From assembly GCA_021298045.1 (NCBI GenBank), contig JAJTHY010000002.1, positions 1 through 5,618 of the forward strand: a DNA stretch of 5,618 nucleotides, given 5' to 3'. The notes below the pieces were generated by a model. It did not search any database. It worked only from the letters and a program-made list of their open reading frames with translations, and was not told where the DNA came from. The stretch's first letter is position 1; every line of letters begins with the position of its first letter. Position numbers and translations under genes: made by a program. Below, piece by piece: positions 1 through 5,618 of the stretch. The DNA comes from Candidatus Jidaibacter sp. (GTDB lineage Bacteria; Pseudomonadota; Alphaproteobacteria; Rickettsiales; Midichloriaceae).

Positions 1-1
1 A

Positions 2-169
2 TCGGACATTGGCGGAAGCAGCGCAGCGACAATGTACACATTGATCGAGACCGCAAAGCTAAATGGCTTAAACCCGTGGGAGTACTTAAGGGCGGTATTT
101 GAGCGGATACAAGATCATCCGATATCCAAGATCGCAGAACTTCTCCCGTGGAACATTAAACTAGATTAA
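2..169 (+). CDS. IS66-family transposase (TnpC-type), C-terminal fragment
   Basis: The reading frame enters from the left edge and ends at TAA (167-169), giving 55 residues. It contains the conserved IS66 C-terminal signature: the LIETAKLNGLNPWEYLR block, then a helix with ERIQDHPI, then the near-terminal ELLPWN motif. In the family this segment follows the DDE catalytic domain of the roughly 500-residue transposase that cuts and joins the element's ends. The catalytic residues lie outside the window, so activity cannot be judged. The visible part has no frameshift or premature stop and ends where an intact IS66 transposase would. The gene converges on the cytochrome b561 gene, which reads from the other strand. 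Confidence 0.9.
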   Translation, partial: SDIGGSSAATMYTLIETAKLNGLNPWEYLRAVFERIQDHPISKIAELLPWNIKLD

Positions 170-190
170 CCCGCTGCACTAAACCTCCTT

Positions 191-204
191 TACTGTACGC
201 TTAC
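191..204. repeat. right terminal inverted repeat of the IS66 element (visible core)
   Basis: TACTGTACGCTTAC lies 21 bp after the transposase stop. Its reverse complement starts GTAAGCG, as typical IS66-family terminal repeats do. The repeat probably extends inward to about 183 (the CCTCCTT stretch), but its inner limit cannot be fixed without the left terminus. Confidence 0.65.
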
Positions 205-246
205 TATATAGCGACAACGTCAATTTTTCAAGTTAACGGAGTATAT

Positions 247-759
247 TTACCAAATTCGATTCAGCAAATTCACACGCTCTACAAAGTAATGCTTTAAAAA
301 ACCAGCAACGTGAAGCGTAACTAATGCTATCAAAGCAAATGCCATATACTCATGAACTAATGCTGCTATTTTGCCTAGCTCTGGGTTTTGTTCAACCAAT
401 GTTGGCAGCTGCAGTCCAAAAAAGGCAACTGGATGCCCAAATGCCCAAGACATTACAGGCCCTGAAATTGGCATTACCACCATGCAAACATACATTAAAA
501 ACATAACCCCACCAGAAAGTTTATTGTAGAATGCACTGATTTCGGAAGGTGACGCTGGTATTTCGCTCCTCATACGATTAATGATTCTCAAAATTACAAA
601 GAGTAAAGCCAATAACCCAAATGACTTATGCAAGCCATAAACATATCCTTTTTGCTCATCAGGAAGCCCTGTCATGGCAAAGCCCACTATTACAAGCACC
701 AACAATAAAGCCGCCATAATCCAATGCATTGTGCGCATAGAGAAGGTATACTTTTCCAT
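247..759 (-). CDS. cytochrome b561 family protein, four-helix di-haem membrane protein
   Basis: This 170-residue protein has the length and layout of bacterial cytochrome b561 (CybB/YodB type). Such proteins sit in the inner membrane, bind two b haems and pass electrons between the quinol pool and other acceptors. Four hydrophobic helices are visible at about 11-29, 41-60, 83-104 and 131-155. Candidate axial haem ligands are H12 (MHW), H44 (LHKS), H136 (VHEY) and H150 (LHVAG), two each side of the middle as in the family. Other family marks are the PISG turn at 97-100, the FGLQLP segment at 114-119 and the end FLKHYFVERVNLLNRIW. The extra histidine often seen at the start of helix 3 appears to be M86 here. 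The ATG start is preceded by a weak Shine-Dalgarno AGGT with a 6-nt gap. The frame is intact although an IS66 end lies 42 bp beyond the stop. Physiological partner unknown. Confidence 0.92.
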   Translation of the reverse strand: MEKYTFSMRTMHWIMAALLLVLVIVGFAMTGLPDEQKGYVYGLHKSFGLLALLFVILRIINRMRSEIPASPSEISAFYNKLSGGVMFLMYVCMVVMPISGPVMSWAFGHPVAFFGLQLPTLVEQNPELGKIAALVHEYMAFALIALVTLHVAGFLKHYFVERVNLLNRIW

Positions 760-917
760 TTAATTACCTATTTATAAAGTTTTACCAAATTAATCTTATA
801 TATAAGTTATTGGTATTTCTAGTATTTTTTGCTCATAAAGAAAAGGTTAGCTAAATCAGCGAGTGCGATGGCAACATACACCAAATATCTTCATTCTTGC
901 TTTAAATGCTACCATTA
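760..917. other. intergenic region between the ankyrin gene and the cytochrome b561 gene
   Basis: This 158-bp AT-rich gap should hold the 3' end of the ankyrin transcript and any promoter of the cytochrome gene. I see no GC-rich hairpin followed by a T run in the - strand direction, so no intrinsic terminator is called. It contains the 12-bp palindrome CTTATATATAAG (795-806) and the 8-bp palindrome TTAGCTAA (847-854). Only very short open frames (about 20 codons) exist on either strand, without credible ribosome sites. Confidence 0.6.
795..806. promoter_or_regulatory. perfect 12-bp AT palindrome upstream of the cytochrome b561 gene
   Basis: CTTATATATAAG is a perfect palindrome whose near edge is 35 bp before the cytochrome b561 ATG. 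On the - strand it contains TATATA and TATAAG, which could serve as a -10 box. No good -35 hexamer lies at the right distance. It may be a promoter element or a small operator, but AT-rich DNA also gives such palindromes by chance. Confidence 0.3.
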
Positions 918-3401
918 TTACCCGTCATGAGGTTTATGCAATTCTTCTTGAAGCGGCGGCGCAGATGGAGGGGTAACTACTGGATTCAGACCCTCACTCT
1001 CTAGTGGTGGCACAGATGGCTCAGTAATAGGTGGCTTACATTCCATACCCGGCGTAAGAGCAGTTATACACTCTTTACTAGCATCACTTTCATATCCAAT
1101 TCGCACAGGCATAAGTCCATTATCATCTTGGGTCTCCAAGCTCACTCCTAAGCTTTTGAGCTTTTCAATAAGTGATAGGTCACCCAATTTTGCAGCCACA
1201 TGCATAAAGGTTTGACCGTCAGCAAAACATTTTTCATTAGGATTTATTTTTTTCGCTTCGAGAAGGGTTTCAAAAACCTTAATGATTAAGCCAGGGGATG
1301 ATTTTGAAATTGCCGTAAAATCTATCCTCTTAAGCTCTACATGCGGATGTTGCAACAATTGCTCAATCACCTGCATTTGAGCTGAATCAAGCGCCAATTG
1401 CAAAGGTGTTTTACCGGTTTCTACATCAACTATGTTTAAACCTTCTTTTGAACTTCTGGCCACCAACAATTTTGCTATTTCCAGAGATCCGTTTTTTATT
1501 GAACGCACCAAAGCGGTCTCACTTTTTTCTCCATTAAGTTTGTTAACATCCACTCTGTCACATAGAAATTTAACGAAGTCGGCTCTGCGTTTTAGGACAG
1601 CTACATATAGCAGCGTTGAGTTTGTGGCACGGTCAACTTTATTAAGATCTGCACCGTGATTACATAGCAATTTCAACACATCAATGGTTTTATTATTCAT
1701 AGCATAGTAACTGGGTGTACGGCCGTTTGCATCCGGTGCGTCCACACTAATACCAAATTCGAGCATCTTTTTGACAACATGATACCATTCACTCCTAACC
1801 GCCTTAGAAAATAGCTCTATATTTTCCGGAGACTTTTTTACGAATCTCGCGCCCATCTGCTTAAGTTTTCCAGCTGTATATGGTTTGTTATTTGATAGCG
1901 CAATAAAAATGCTATTACCTAAATTTAGGATATCATAACCATAATGTTTTATATAGAAGTCCAAAACATCATCCCAACCCTTGGAAGCAGCATTATTGAT
2001 AATATCGCTTGAGTTATATATCCCCGAGCTCATCATGAATTCTTTCTTACGCATAGGCACTGCATTAAATAAATCCTCTGCTATATTCACGTGACCATGA
2101 AAAAGCGCATCATATAATATGGAAACGCTTTCATTATTTTCCTTACGTGGGTCAGCCCCTTTATCCAGAAGAGTTTTTACTTTTTCCCTGTCTCCATTTT
2201 TTACCGCCGTATGCAATAAAGTCTCTCCTGCGGAATTCTCCCAATTTACATTGCCACCACGCTCACATATATATTTAACAAGATCGCCCTTCGCATAATA
2301 AACAGCCAGGTTTCCTTGAGAATCAATTGCATTTATGTTTACATGCAGGTCTTCCACTAGATATTTAAAAATATCCAAATGCCCATTTTTAGCGGCATTT
2401 ATAATAATCCGCTCTCCTTCTTTTTTGGCATCAAACAAGCAGCCTTTGCTTTTTATAAATTTAGCTAATTCAAGCTCGTTGTTCAGCAAAGCGACAGTCA
2501 TTACTGAATCACCAGCTTTATTAATACCATTGAGCTCTACGCCTTTGGTATCGGCAATCATTTCAAAAACATTAGGTAAATGATTGTACACAGCGATGTG
2601 TAAAAGTGTGTTGCCAGTCTCAGGGTCAATGCTGTTTAAATCAGCGCCGCTCTCGGCTAGTAAATTAAAAAGCTTTATATCTTTTCCTTCTATGGCGTAA
2701 AAGATTGCTGTCTTTCCTTTTGCATCAACAATATTTAGATCAGCCCCCAAAGATATCAACTTTTCTGCAGCTTCATAATAGCCTTTTTGCACTACTATGG
2801 GTAAAAGCTTTTCAGCATCCTTCATGCTTTTGAAGTCTGCAAAATTCTCCAGCAGTATTTCTATAATTGATAATTTGTTATTGGCAAAAGCATAATATAA
2901 AGGCGTGTATCCTTGATCATCACATATGTTTATCTGGGCATTGTTTTGTATTAAAAGTTTCACAAGATCTAATTTTTCCATCTTGCATGCATAGTGCAAA
3001 GGTGACCCTAGCTTGGGAACCACAAAGTCAATGTCCGCATTATGTTTCAAAAGGTATTCCAGGATACCCTTACTATTGTTCGTTATCGCGTAGTGCAGAG
3101 GTGTACCTAAATCTTTAAATACATTATTTATATTTGCACCTCTCACCAGATAATACTCTACGTCTTCGATATAACCATATGTTATTACATTATGGATAAA
3201 CCCATTGTCAACATCCCCCGTCCAAGCAAGGAGCGCTGCTCTTTTCATGCAATGCAATTCATAGTCTATTTCTTTACAGTACCAAAAAGAACCCAGAAAA
3301 CCAAGTGCTGCACCGATATAAACGGAAGATGCCGCAAGCCAAGAACCAATGCCGCCCCCTAAGGCAGTGCCAACACAAACAATAAAACCATACCAAAACA
3401 T
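918..3401 (-). CDS. large ankyrin-repeat protein with N-terminal membrane segment and proline-rich tail
   Basis: This 827-residue protein has three parts. Residues 2-42 are strongly hydrophobic and glycine-rich, enough for one long or two short membrane helices, with no signal-peptidase site that I recognise. Residues about 63-765 are some 20 ankyrin repeats of about 33 residues, clearest at 98-130 (LGTPLHYA), 131-162 (LGSPLHYA), 262-295 (GNTLLHIA), 392-424 (GETLLHTA), 560-593 (GRTPSYYA) and 663-695 (GKTPLQLA). Repeats near 425-530 are degenerate and the one at 363-391 is about four residues short. The last 43 residues are proline-rich, with PSVPPL and PSAPPL. Ankyrin repeats bind proteins, and no catalytic domain is visible. 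In intracellular alphaproteobacteria such proteins are often exported to the host, which is inference here. The ATG lacks a clear Shine-Dalgarno. It was kept because the hydrophobic segment begins immediately after it; M52 would remove that segment. Target and export route unknown. Confidence 0.9.
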   Translation of the reverse strand: MFWYGFIVCVGTALGGGIGSWLAASSVYIGAALGFLGSFWYCKEIDYELHCMKRAALLAWTGDVDNGFIHNVITYGYIEDVEYYLVRGANINNVFKDLGTPLHYAITNNSKGILEYLLKHNADIDFVVPKLGSPLHYACKMEKLDLVKLLIQNNAQINICDDQGYTPLYYAFANNKLSIIEILLENFADFKSMKDAEKLLPIVVQKGYYEAAEKLISLGADLNIVDAKGKTAIFYAIEGKDIKLFNLLAESGADLNSIDPETGNTLLHIAVYNHLPNVFEMIADTKGVELNGINKAGDSVMTVALLNNELELAKFIKSKGCLFDAKKEGERIIINAAKNGHLDIFKYLVEDLHVNINAIDSQGNLAVYYAKGDLVKYICERGGNVNWENSAGETLLHTAVKNGDREKVKTLLDKGADPRKENNESVSILYDALFHGHVNIAEDLFNAVPMRKKEFMMSSGIYNSSDIINNAASKGWDDVLDFYIKHYGYDILNLGNSIFIALSNNKPYTAGKLKQMGARFVKKSPENIELFSKAVRSEWYHVVKKMLEFGISVDAPDANGRTPSYYAMNNKTIDVLKLLCNHGADLNKVDRATNSTLLYVAVLKRRADFVKFLCDRVDVNKLNGEKSETALVRSIKNGSLEIAKLLVARSSKEGLNIVDVETGKTPLQLALDSAQMQVIEQLLQHPHVELKRIDFTAISKSSPGLIIKVFETLLEAKKINPNEKCFADGQTFMHVAAKLGDLSLIEKLKSLGVSLETQDDNGLMPVRIGYESDASKECITALTPGMECKPPITEPSVPPLESEGLNPVVTPPSAPPLQEELHKPHDG
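921..1049 (-). other. proline-rich C-terminal tail of the ankyrin protein, with PSAP motif
   Basis: This codes for residues 785-827, after the last ankyrin repeat. The tail is rich in proline and acidic residues and is probably disordered. It holds two related blocks, TEPSVPPLE from residue 793 and TPPSAPPLQ from residue 810. PSAP itself (residues 812-815, bases 957-968) matches the short P(S/T)AP motif that binds the UEV domain of eukaryotic TSG101. A four-residue match alone is weak evidence of function. Confidence 0.6.
1116..3110 (-). repeat. ankyrin repeat array (protein-level tandem repeats)
   Basis: This codes for residues 98-762 as consecutive helix-loop-helix units of about 33 residues. 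They show the recurring pattern G-x-T-x-L-x-x-A, a second helix rich in L and V, then G-A-D-[IL]-N. Diagnostic GAD(L)N or equivalent endings occur at residues 219-223, 252-256, 415-417 and 583-587. The units are diverged from one another, and I saw no long identical DNA repeats, so the array is old rather than recently expanded. Confidence 0.85.
3276..3401 (-). other. N-terminal glycine-zipper-like membrane segment of the ankyrin protein
   Basis: This codes for residues 1-42. Glycines at 11, 15 and 19, and again at 30 and 34, give GxxxG spacing inside an otherwise hydrophobic run. The first charged residues (K43, E44, D46) come directly after it. The pattern fits tightly packed or oligomerising membrane helices. 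A turn around GSWLAASS (19-26) could make a hairpin that leaves both ends on the same side. Confidence 0.6.
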
Positions 3402-3430
3402 AGTAACCAGAAAAATACTTAACGCACCAC

Positions 3431-3470
3431 TATAGCATTATAATATTAAAATTATATTACATACGCTATA
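3431..3470. promoter_or_regulatory. AT-rich dyad between ftsH and the ankyrin gene
   Basis: Nested inverted repeats lie here: outer arms TATAGC (3431-3436) and GCTATA (3465-3470), inner arms TAATAT (3441-3446) and ATATTA (3454-3459). The dyad overlaps both candidate -10 boxes of the ankyrin gene. It is not directly followed by a T run on the - strand and has little GC, so it is a poor intrinsic terminator for ftsH. An operator is possible, as is chance in AT-rich DNA. Confidence 0.35.
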
Positions 3471-3478
3471 AAAGTCTA
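3451..3478 (-). promoter_or_regulatory. candidate sigma-70 promoter of the ankyrin gene
   Basis: On the - strand, TAGACT (3478-3473, four of six matches to TTGACA) is followed after 16 bp by a perfect TATAAT (3456-3451). The -35 box would begin with the TAG stop codon of ftsH. A second perfect TATAAT lies at 3442-3437, without a good -35. The leader would be about 45 nt. The evidence is sequence matching only. Confidence 0.4.
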
Positions 3479-5389
3479 ATTATCGTTCTTACGTAGCCGT
3501 TTTTTTACAGATTTTATGGGCTCTTCAGGCTTTGCGAAAGATGATAAACCCTCCACAATTGGCTCTTCCGCCTTGCGCTCAATCTTGCCATCTTTCAACA
3601 AGGCAACTATTTCATCGCCACTAAGCGTTTCATATTCCAGCAATGTTTTTGCAAGTAGATGTAGCTGATCAATGTTATCCTTAAGAATTTTCTTAGCTGT
3701 AACGTAAGCCTCTTCCACAATACGCTTGATCTCATCATCTATAACCGTAGTTAAAGTATCAGACTTGCGATTTTCGCGCCCAATTGAATGCCCTAAGAAA
3801 ACTTCCTCCTGCTCATCACTCACCAGTACCGGGCCGATTTTATCGCTCATACCCCATTGAGTAACCATCTTGCGCGCAAGCGTTGTAGCCATTTTGATAT
3901 CAGATGAAGCACCAGTTGTTATTTGCTCTTCTCCAAATATCAATTCTTCCGCTACACGTCCGCCCATTGCAATTGCCAAATCAGCCAGAAGTTTTTCTTT
4001 AGTAACGGAGAATCTATCATCTTCAGGAAGTCTCATCACCATACCTAAAGCTCTACCCCTTGGTATGATTGTGGCCTTATGGATAGGGTCAGAAACCGGC
4101 ATATGAATGGTTACCAATGCATGCCCACCTTCGTGGTAAGCGGTTAGCTTCTTCTCACTTTCCTTCATTACCATAGATCTGCGCTCAGCACCCATCATCA
4201 CTTTATCTTTAGCCTCTTCAAGGTCACTCATCACAATCACATTATGATTTTTGCGCGCCGCAAGTAATGCAGATTCATTAATAATATTAGCAAGGTCAGC
4301 ACCAGAAAAACCAGGAGTCCCACGTGCTACTGTTCTTAAATCAACATCTGGACCTAAAGGCACTTTCTTTGCATGAACCTTAAGAATTTGCTCTCTTCCG
4401 TTTATATCTGGGGTTGGCACAACTATCTGCCTGTCAAACCTACCAGGGCGCAATAGCGCTGGGTCGAGCACATCTGGCCTATTAGTTGCCGCAATTACTA
4501 TCACACCTAAATTTGTGGTGAATCCATCTAATTCAACTAGTAATTGGTTAAGCGTTTGTTCACGCTCGTCATTACCGCCTCCCAAACCAGCACCACGATG
4601 GCGACCTACTGCATCAATCTCATCAATAAAAATTATACACGGAGAATGCTTCTTAGCTTGCTCGAACATATCGCGAACGCGGCTAGCACCAACACCCACA
4701 AACATTTCTACAAAGTCTGATCCAGAAATAGTAAAGAATGGAACTTTGGCTTCGCCAGCTATTGCACGCGCAAGCAATGTTTTACCAGTACCAGGAGACC
4801 CAACGAGTAAGCAGCCCTTTGGAATTTTTCCACCTAATTTTTGATATTTATTGGGGTCCCTTAAAAAGTCTACCAATTCCATTAAGTCTGTTTTTGCCTC
4901 TTCTATCCCAGCAACATCAGCAAAAGTTACCGTATTATTTTTGTCTGAAAGCATGCGCGCCCGAGACTTACCAAACCCCATAGCTTTGCCTGCACCACCT
5001 TGCATTTGTCGCATAAAGAATATCCAAACACCAAGCAACAAAAGCAGTGGAAACCAAGAGAGAATAATGCCAAAGAATGTACCTAAAGTAGATTCCGTAG
5101 AAGAGACTTCAAACTTCACACCATGGCCCACTAGCCTATCTACCAAGCCAGGGTAGTTTGCAACCATGGTAGAAAACCTTTTGCCATCAGAGTATTTACC
5201 CTCAATGTTATCCCCTCTGATAACAACTTCAGAAACCTGCCCAGCATCTACTTGCTGCAAGAACTCAGAGAATGCTATCCTGCCAGAAGCCGCCTGAATA
5301 TTACCAAAGTAATCAAAAATAAATAATGCAAAAGTGAATATAAGTATCCAAACAAAAAAGTTGCGGAGCATGTCGTTGTTCTTATTCAT
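3476..5389 (-). CDS. ftsH: ATP-dependent zinc metalloprotease FtsH
   Basis: FtsH is a hexameric inner-membrane AAA+ protease that extracts and degrades misassembled membrane proteins and short-lived regulators. Numbering from the chosen start, this 637-residue protein has two membrane helices (about 9-27 and 102-125) around a periplasmic domain. The cytoplasmic part has Walker A GSPGTGKT (197-204), pore loop MFVGVG (229-234), Walker B IIFIDEID (252-259) and a second region of homology with R314 and R317 in LLRPGRFDR. The zinc site is HEGGH (H419, H423, catalytic E420), with D497 in TTGASSD as the likely third ligand. The C-terminal helix (570-600) is followed by a lysine-rich tail. All catalytic residues are present. 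The frame is open for 30 more codons, to an ATG at 5477-5479. I prefer the ATG at 5387-5389 because the protein then matches the length and N-terminus usual for alphaproteobacterial FtsH. No strong Shine-Dalgarno precedes either. Confidence 0.97.
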   Translation of the reverse strand: MNKNNDMLRNFFVWILIFTFALFIFDYFGNIQAASGRIAFSEFLQQVDAGQVSEVVIRGDNIEGKYSDGKRFSTMVANYPGLVDRLVGHGVKFEVSSTESTLGTFFGIILSWFPLLLLLGVWIFFMRQMQGGAGKAMGFGKSRARMLSDKNNTVTFADVAGIEEAKTDLMELVDFLRDPNKYQKLGGKIPKGCLLVGSPGTGKTLLARAIAGEAKVPFFTISGSDFVEMFVGVGASRVRDMFEQAKKHSPCIIFIDEIDAVGRHRGAGLGGGNDEREQTLNQLLVELDGFTTNLGVIVIAATNRPDVLDPALLRPGRFDRQIVVPTPDINGREQILKVHAKKVPLGPDVDLRTVARGTPGFSGADLANIINESALLAARKNHNVIVMSDLEEAKDKVMMGAERRSMVMKESEKKLTAYHEGGHALVTIHMPVSDPIHKATIIPRGRALGMVMRLPEDDRFSVTKEKLLADLAIAMGGRVAEELIFGEEQITTGASSDIKMATTLARKMVTQWGMSDKIGPVLVSDEQEEVFLGHSIGRENRKSDTLTTVIDDEIKRIVEEAYVTAKKILKDNIDQLHLLAKTLLEYETLSGDEIVALLKDGKIERKAEEPIVEGLSSFAKPEEPIKSVKKRLRKNDN

Positions 5390-5491
5390 ACCAATCTTAA
5401 TCCAAATTAATAACCTGATAGAATATGCTATTTCTGCGGAAAATAAAGGGAAATTTGCAATCATATGCACTATGAACACAGGGCAACCGCA

Positions 5492-5605
5492 TTAAAATTC
5501 TGGTACTGTTGGGGGAATATAGGTTTTATAAATCTTATCGTCTTCGCGAGCGATAGCTAAGGGGATCCAGTTCTTTTTCCTTACTTTTTCTGGATTGCTT
5601 CGTCG
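5492..5605 (-). pseudogene. possible altered 3' end of the gene upstream of ftsH
   Basis: A - strand frame is open for 37 codons, from just after a TAG (5606-5608) to TAA (5492-5494), and has no ATG, GTG or TTG start. Its last 15 or so codons read DKIYKTYIPPTVPEF and lie outside the palindromic repeat. The earlier codons are translated repeat sequence. This would fit a preceding gene, such as the tilS often found before ftsH in proteobacteria, whose tail was interrupted or replaced by repeat insertion. It could equally be chance open sequence. I do not recognise the protein. Confidence 0.25.
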
Positions 5606-5618
5606 CTAAAGCTCCTCG
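5539..5618 (-). repeat. degenerate interspersed palindromic repeat, cut by the window edge
   Basis: On the - strand this begins CGAGGAGC, continues through GACGAAGCAATCCAG, crosses a 19-nt purine-rich spacer, then runs CTGGATCCCC to CTCGCGAAGACG. ATCCAG and CTGGAT are exact complements, as are AGCGA with TCGCT and CGAG with CTCG further out. The left arm resembles the widespread element that starts CGTCATTGCGAGGAGC and contains GAAGCAATCCAG, known in many bacteria including Rickettsiales. The missing outer bases (CGTCATTG) would lie just right of the window. The right arm has drifted, so this copy looks old. The element is probably non-autonomous. Confidence 0.65.

Larger units (their letters stand above)
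1..204 (+). mobile_element. IS66-family insertion sequence, right end only
   Basis: This is the right-hand terminus of an IS66-type element whose remainder lies to the left of the window. It contains the end of the large transposase gene, followed by 35 bp of non-coding sequence that finishes in TACTGTACGCTTAC (191-204). Read inward from the end this is GTAAGCGTACAGTA, and GTAAGCG is the usual start of IS66-family terminal repeats. The boundary at 204 is therefore inferred from the motif. IS66 elements normally make an 8-bp target duplication, so the adjacent 205-212 (TATATAGC) is the expected flanking copy. This cannot be confirmed without the left end. Confidence 0.8.

Noticed and set aside
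324..506. 60-codon + strand open frame within the cytochrome b561 gene
   Set aside because: It is antisense to the membrane helices of an intact recognised gene, and its composition mirrors that gene.
760..917. Intrinsic terminator for the ankyrin gene
   Set aside because: No GC-rich stem followed by a T run is present in the - strand direction. The palindromes found are short and AT-only.
838..930. Tiny open frames of about 20 codons on both strands in the gap after the ankyrin gene
   Set aside because: They are too short, lack Shine-Dalgarno sequences and encode nothing recognisable.
1116..3110. CRISPR-like or recent DNA tandem repeats in the long repeat region
   Set aside because: The periodicity is at protein level (ankyrin units of about 99 bp). 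No identical direct repeats with unique spacers are visible.
1432..3118. Several + strand open frames of 75-83 codons opposite the ankyrin gene
   Set aside because: All lie antisense to the intact 827-codon frame, have biased composition and show no recognisable domain or ribosome site.
4515..4844. 109-codon open frame on the + strand
   Set aside because: It lies antisense to the most conserved part of ftsH (the AAA+ domain), so it is explained by the codon constraint of the real gene. It has no protein-like features of its own.
5390..5479. 30-codon in-frame N-terminal extension of FtsH starting at the ATG at 5477-5479
   Set aside because: The added residues resemble no FtsH N-terminus that I know, and they would put extra hydrophobic sequence before the first membrane helix. 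The ATG at 5387-5389 gives the usual 637-residue protein.

Overview
The window looks like an AT-rich piece of an alphaproteobacterial, probably Rickettsiales-type, chromosome. Three things suggest this. The FtsH is 637 residues and reads closely like rickettsial FtsH from memory. A very large ankyrin-repeat protein sits in a housekeeping neighbourhood. A degenerate copy of a palindromic interspersed repeat of a kind common in such genomes lies at the right edge. No database search was possible, so the taxon is inferred.

Layout, left to right. Positions 1-204 are the right end of an IS66-family insertion sequence: the last 55 codons of its large transposase on the + strand, then a terminal inverted repeat ending in CGCTTAC. 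All recognisable host genes are on the - strand. These are a four-helix cytochrome b561 (247-759), an 827-residue ankyrin-repeat protein (918-3401) and the membrane AAA+ zinc protease FtsH (3476-5389, using the internal start). Upstream of ftsH, 5492-5605 is a short open stretch ending in TAA. It runs through most of the palindromic repeat (5539-5618) and may be the altered tail of the preceding gene.

In transcription order the genes run ftsH, ankyrin gene, cytochrome b561. There are 74 bp between the first two and 158 bp between the last two. The ftsH-ankyrin gap has no convincing terminator but holds two perfect TATAAT boxes inside an AT-rich dyad, so the ankyrin gene probably has its own promoter and may also receive ftsH read-through. 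There is no sign that the three proteins work in one pathway. FtsH and cytochrome b561 are ordinary inner-membrane proteins, while the ankyrin protein looks like accessory cargo.

The ankyrin protein is the most interesting object. It has a glycine-zipper-like hydrophobic N-terminus, about 20 ankyrin repeats and a proline-rich C-terminal tail built from a diverged 17-residue duplication. One copy contains PSAP, a match to the P(S/T)AP motif bound by the eukaryotic ESCRT-I subunit TSG101. This suggests, but does not prove, a host-interacting membrane or secreted effector.
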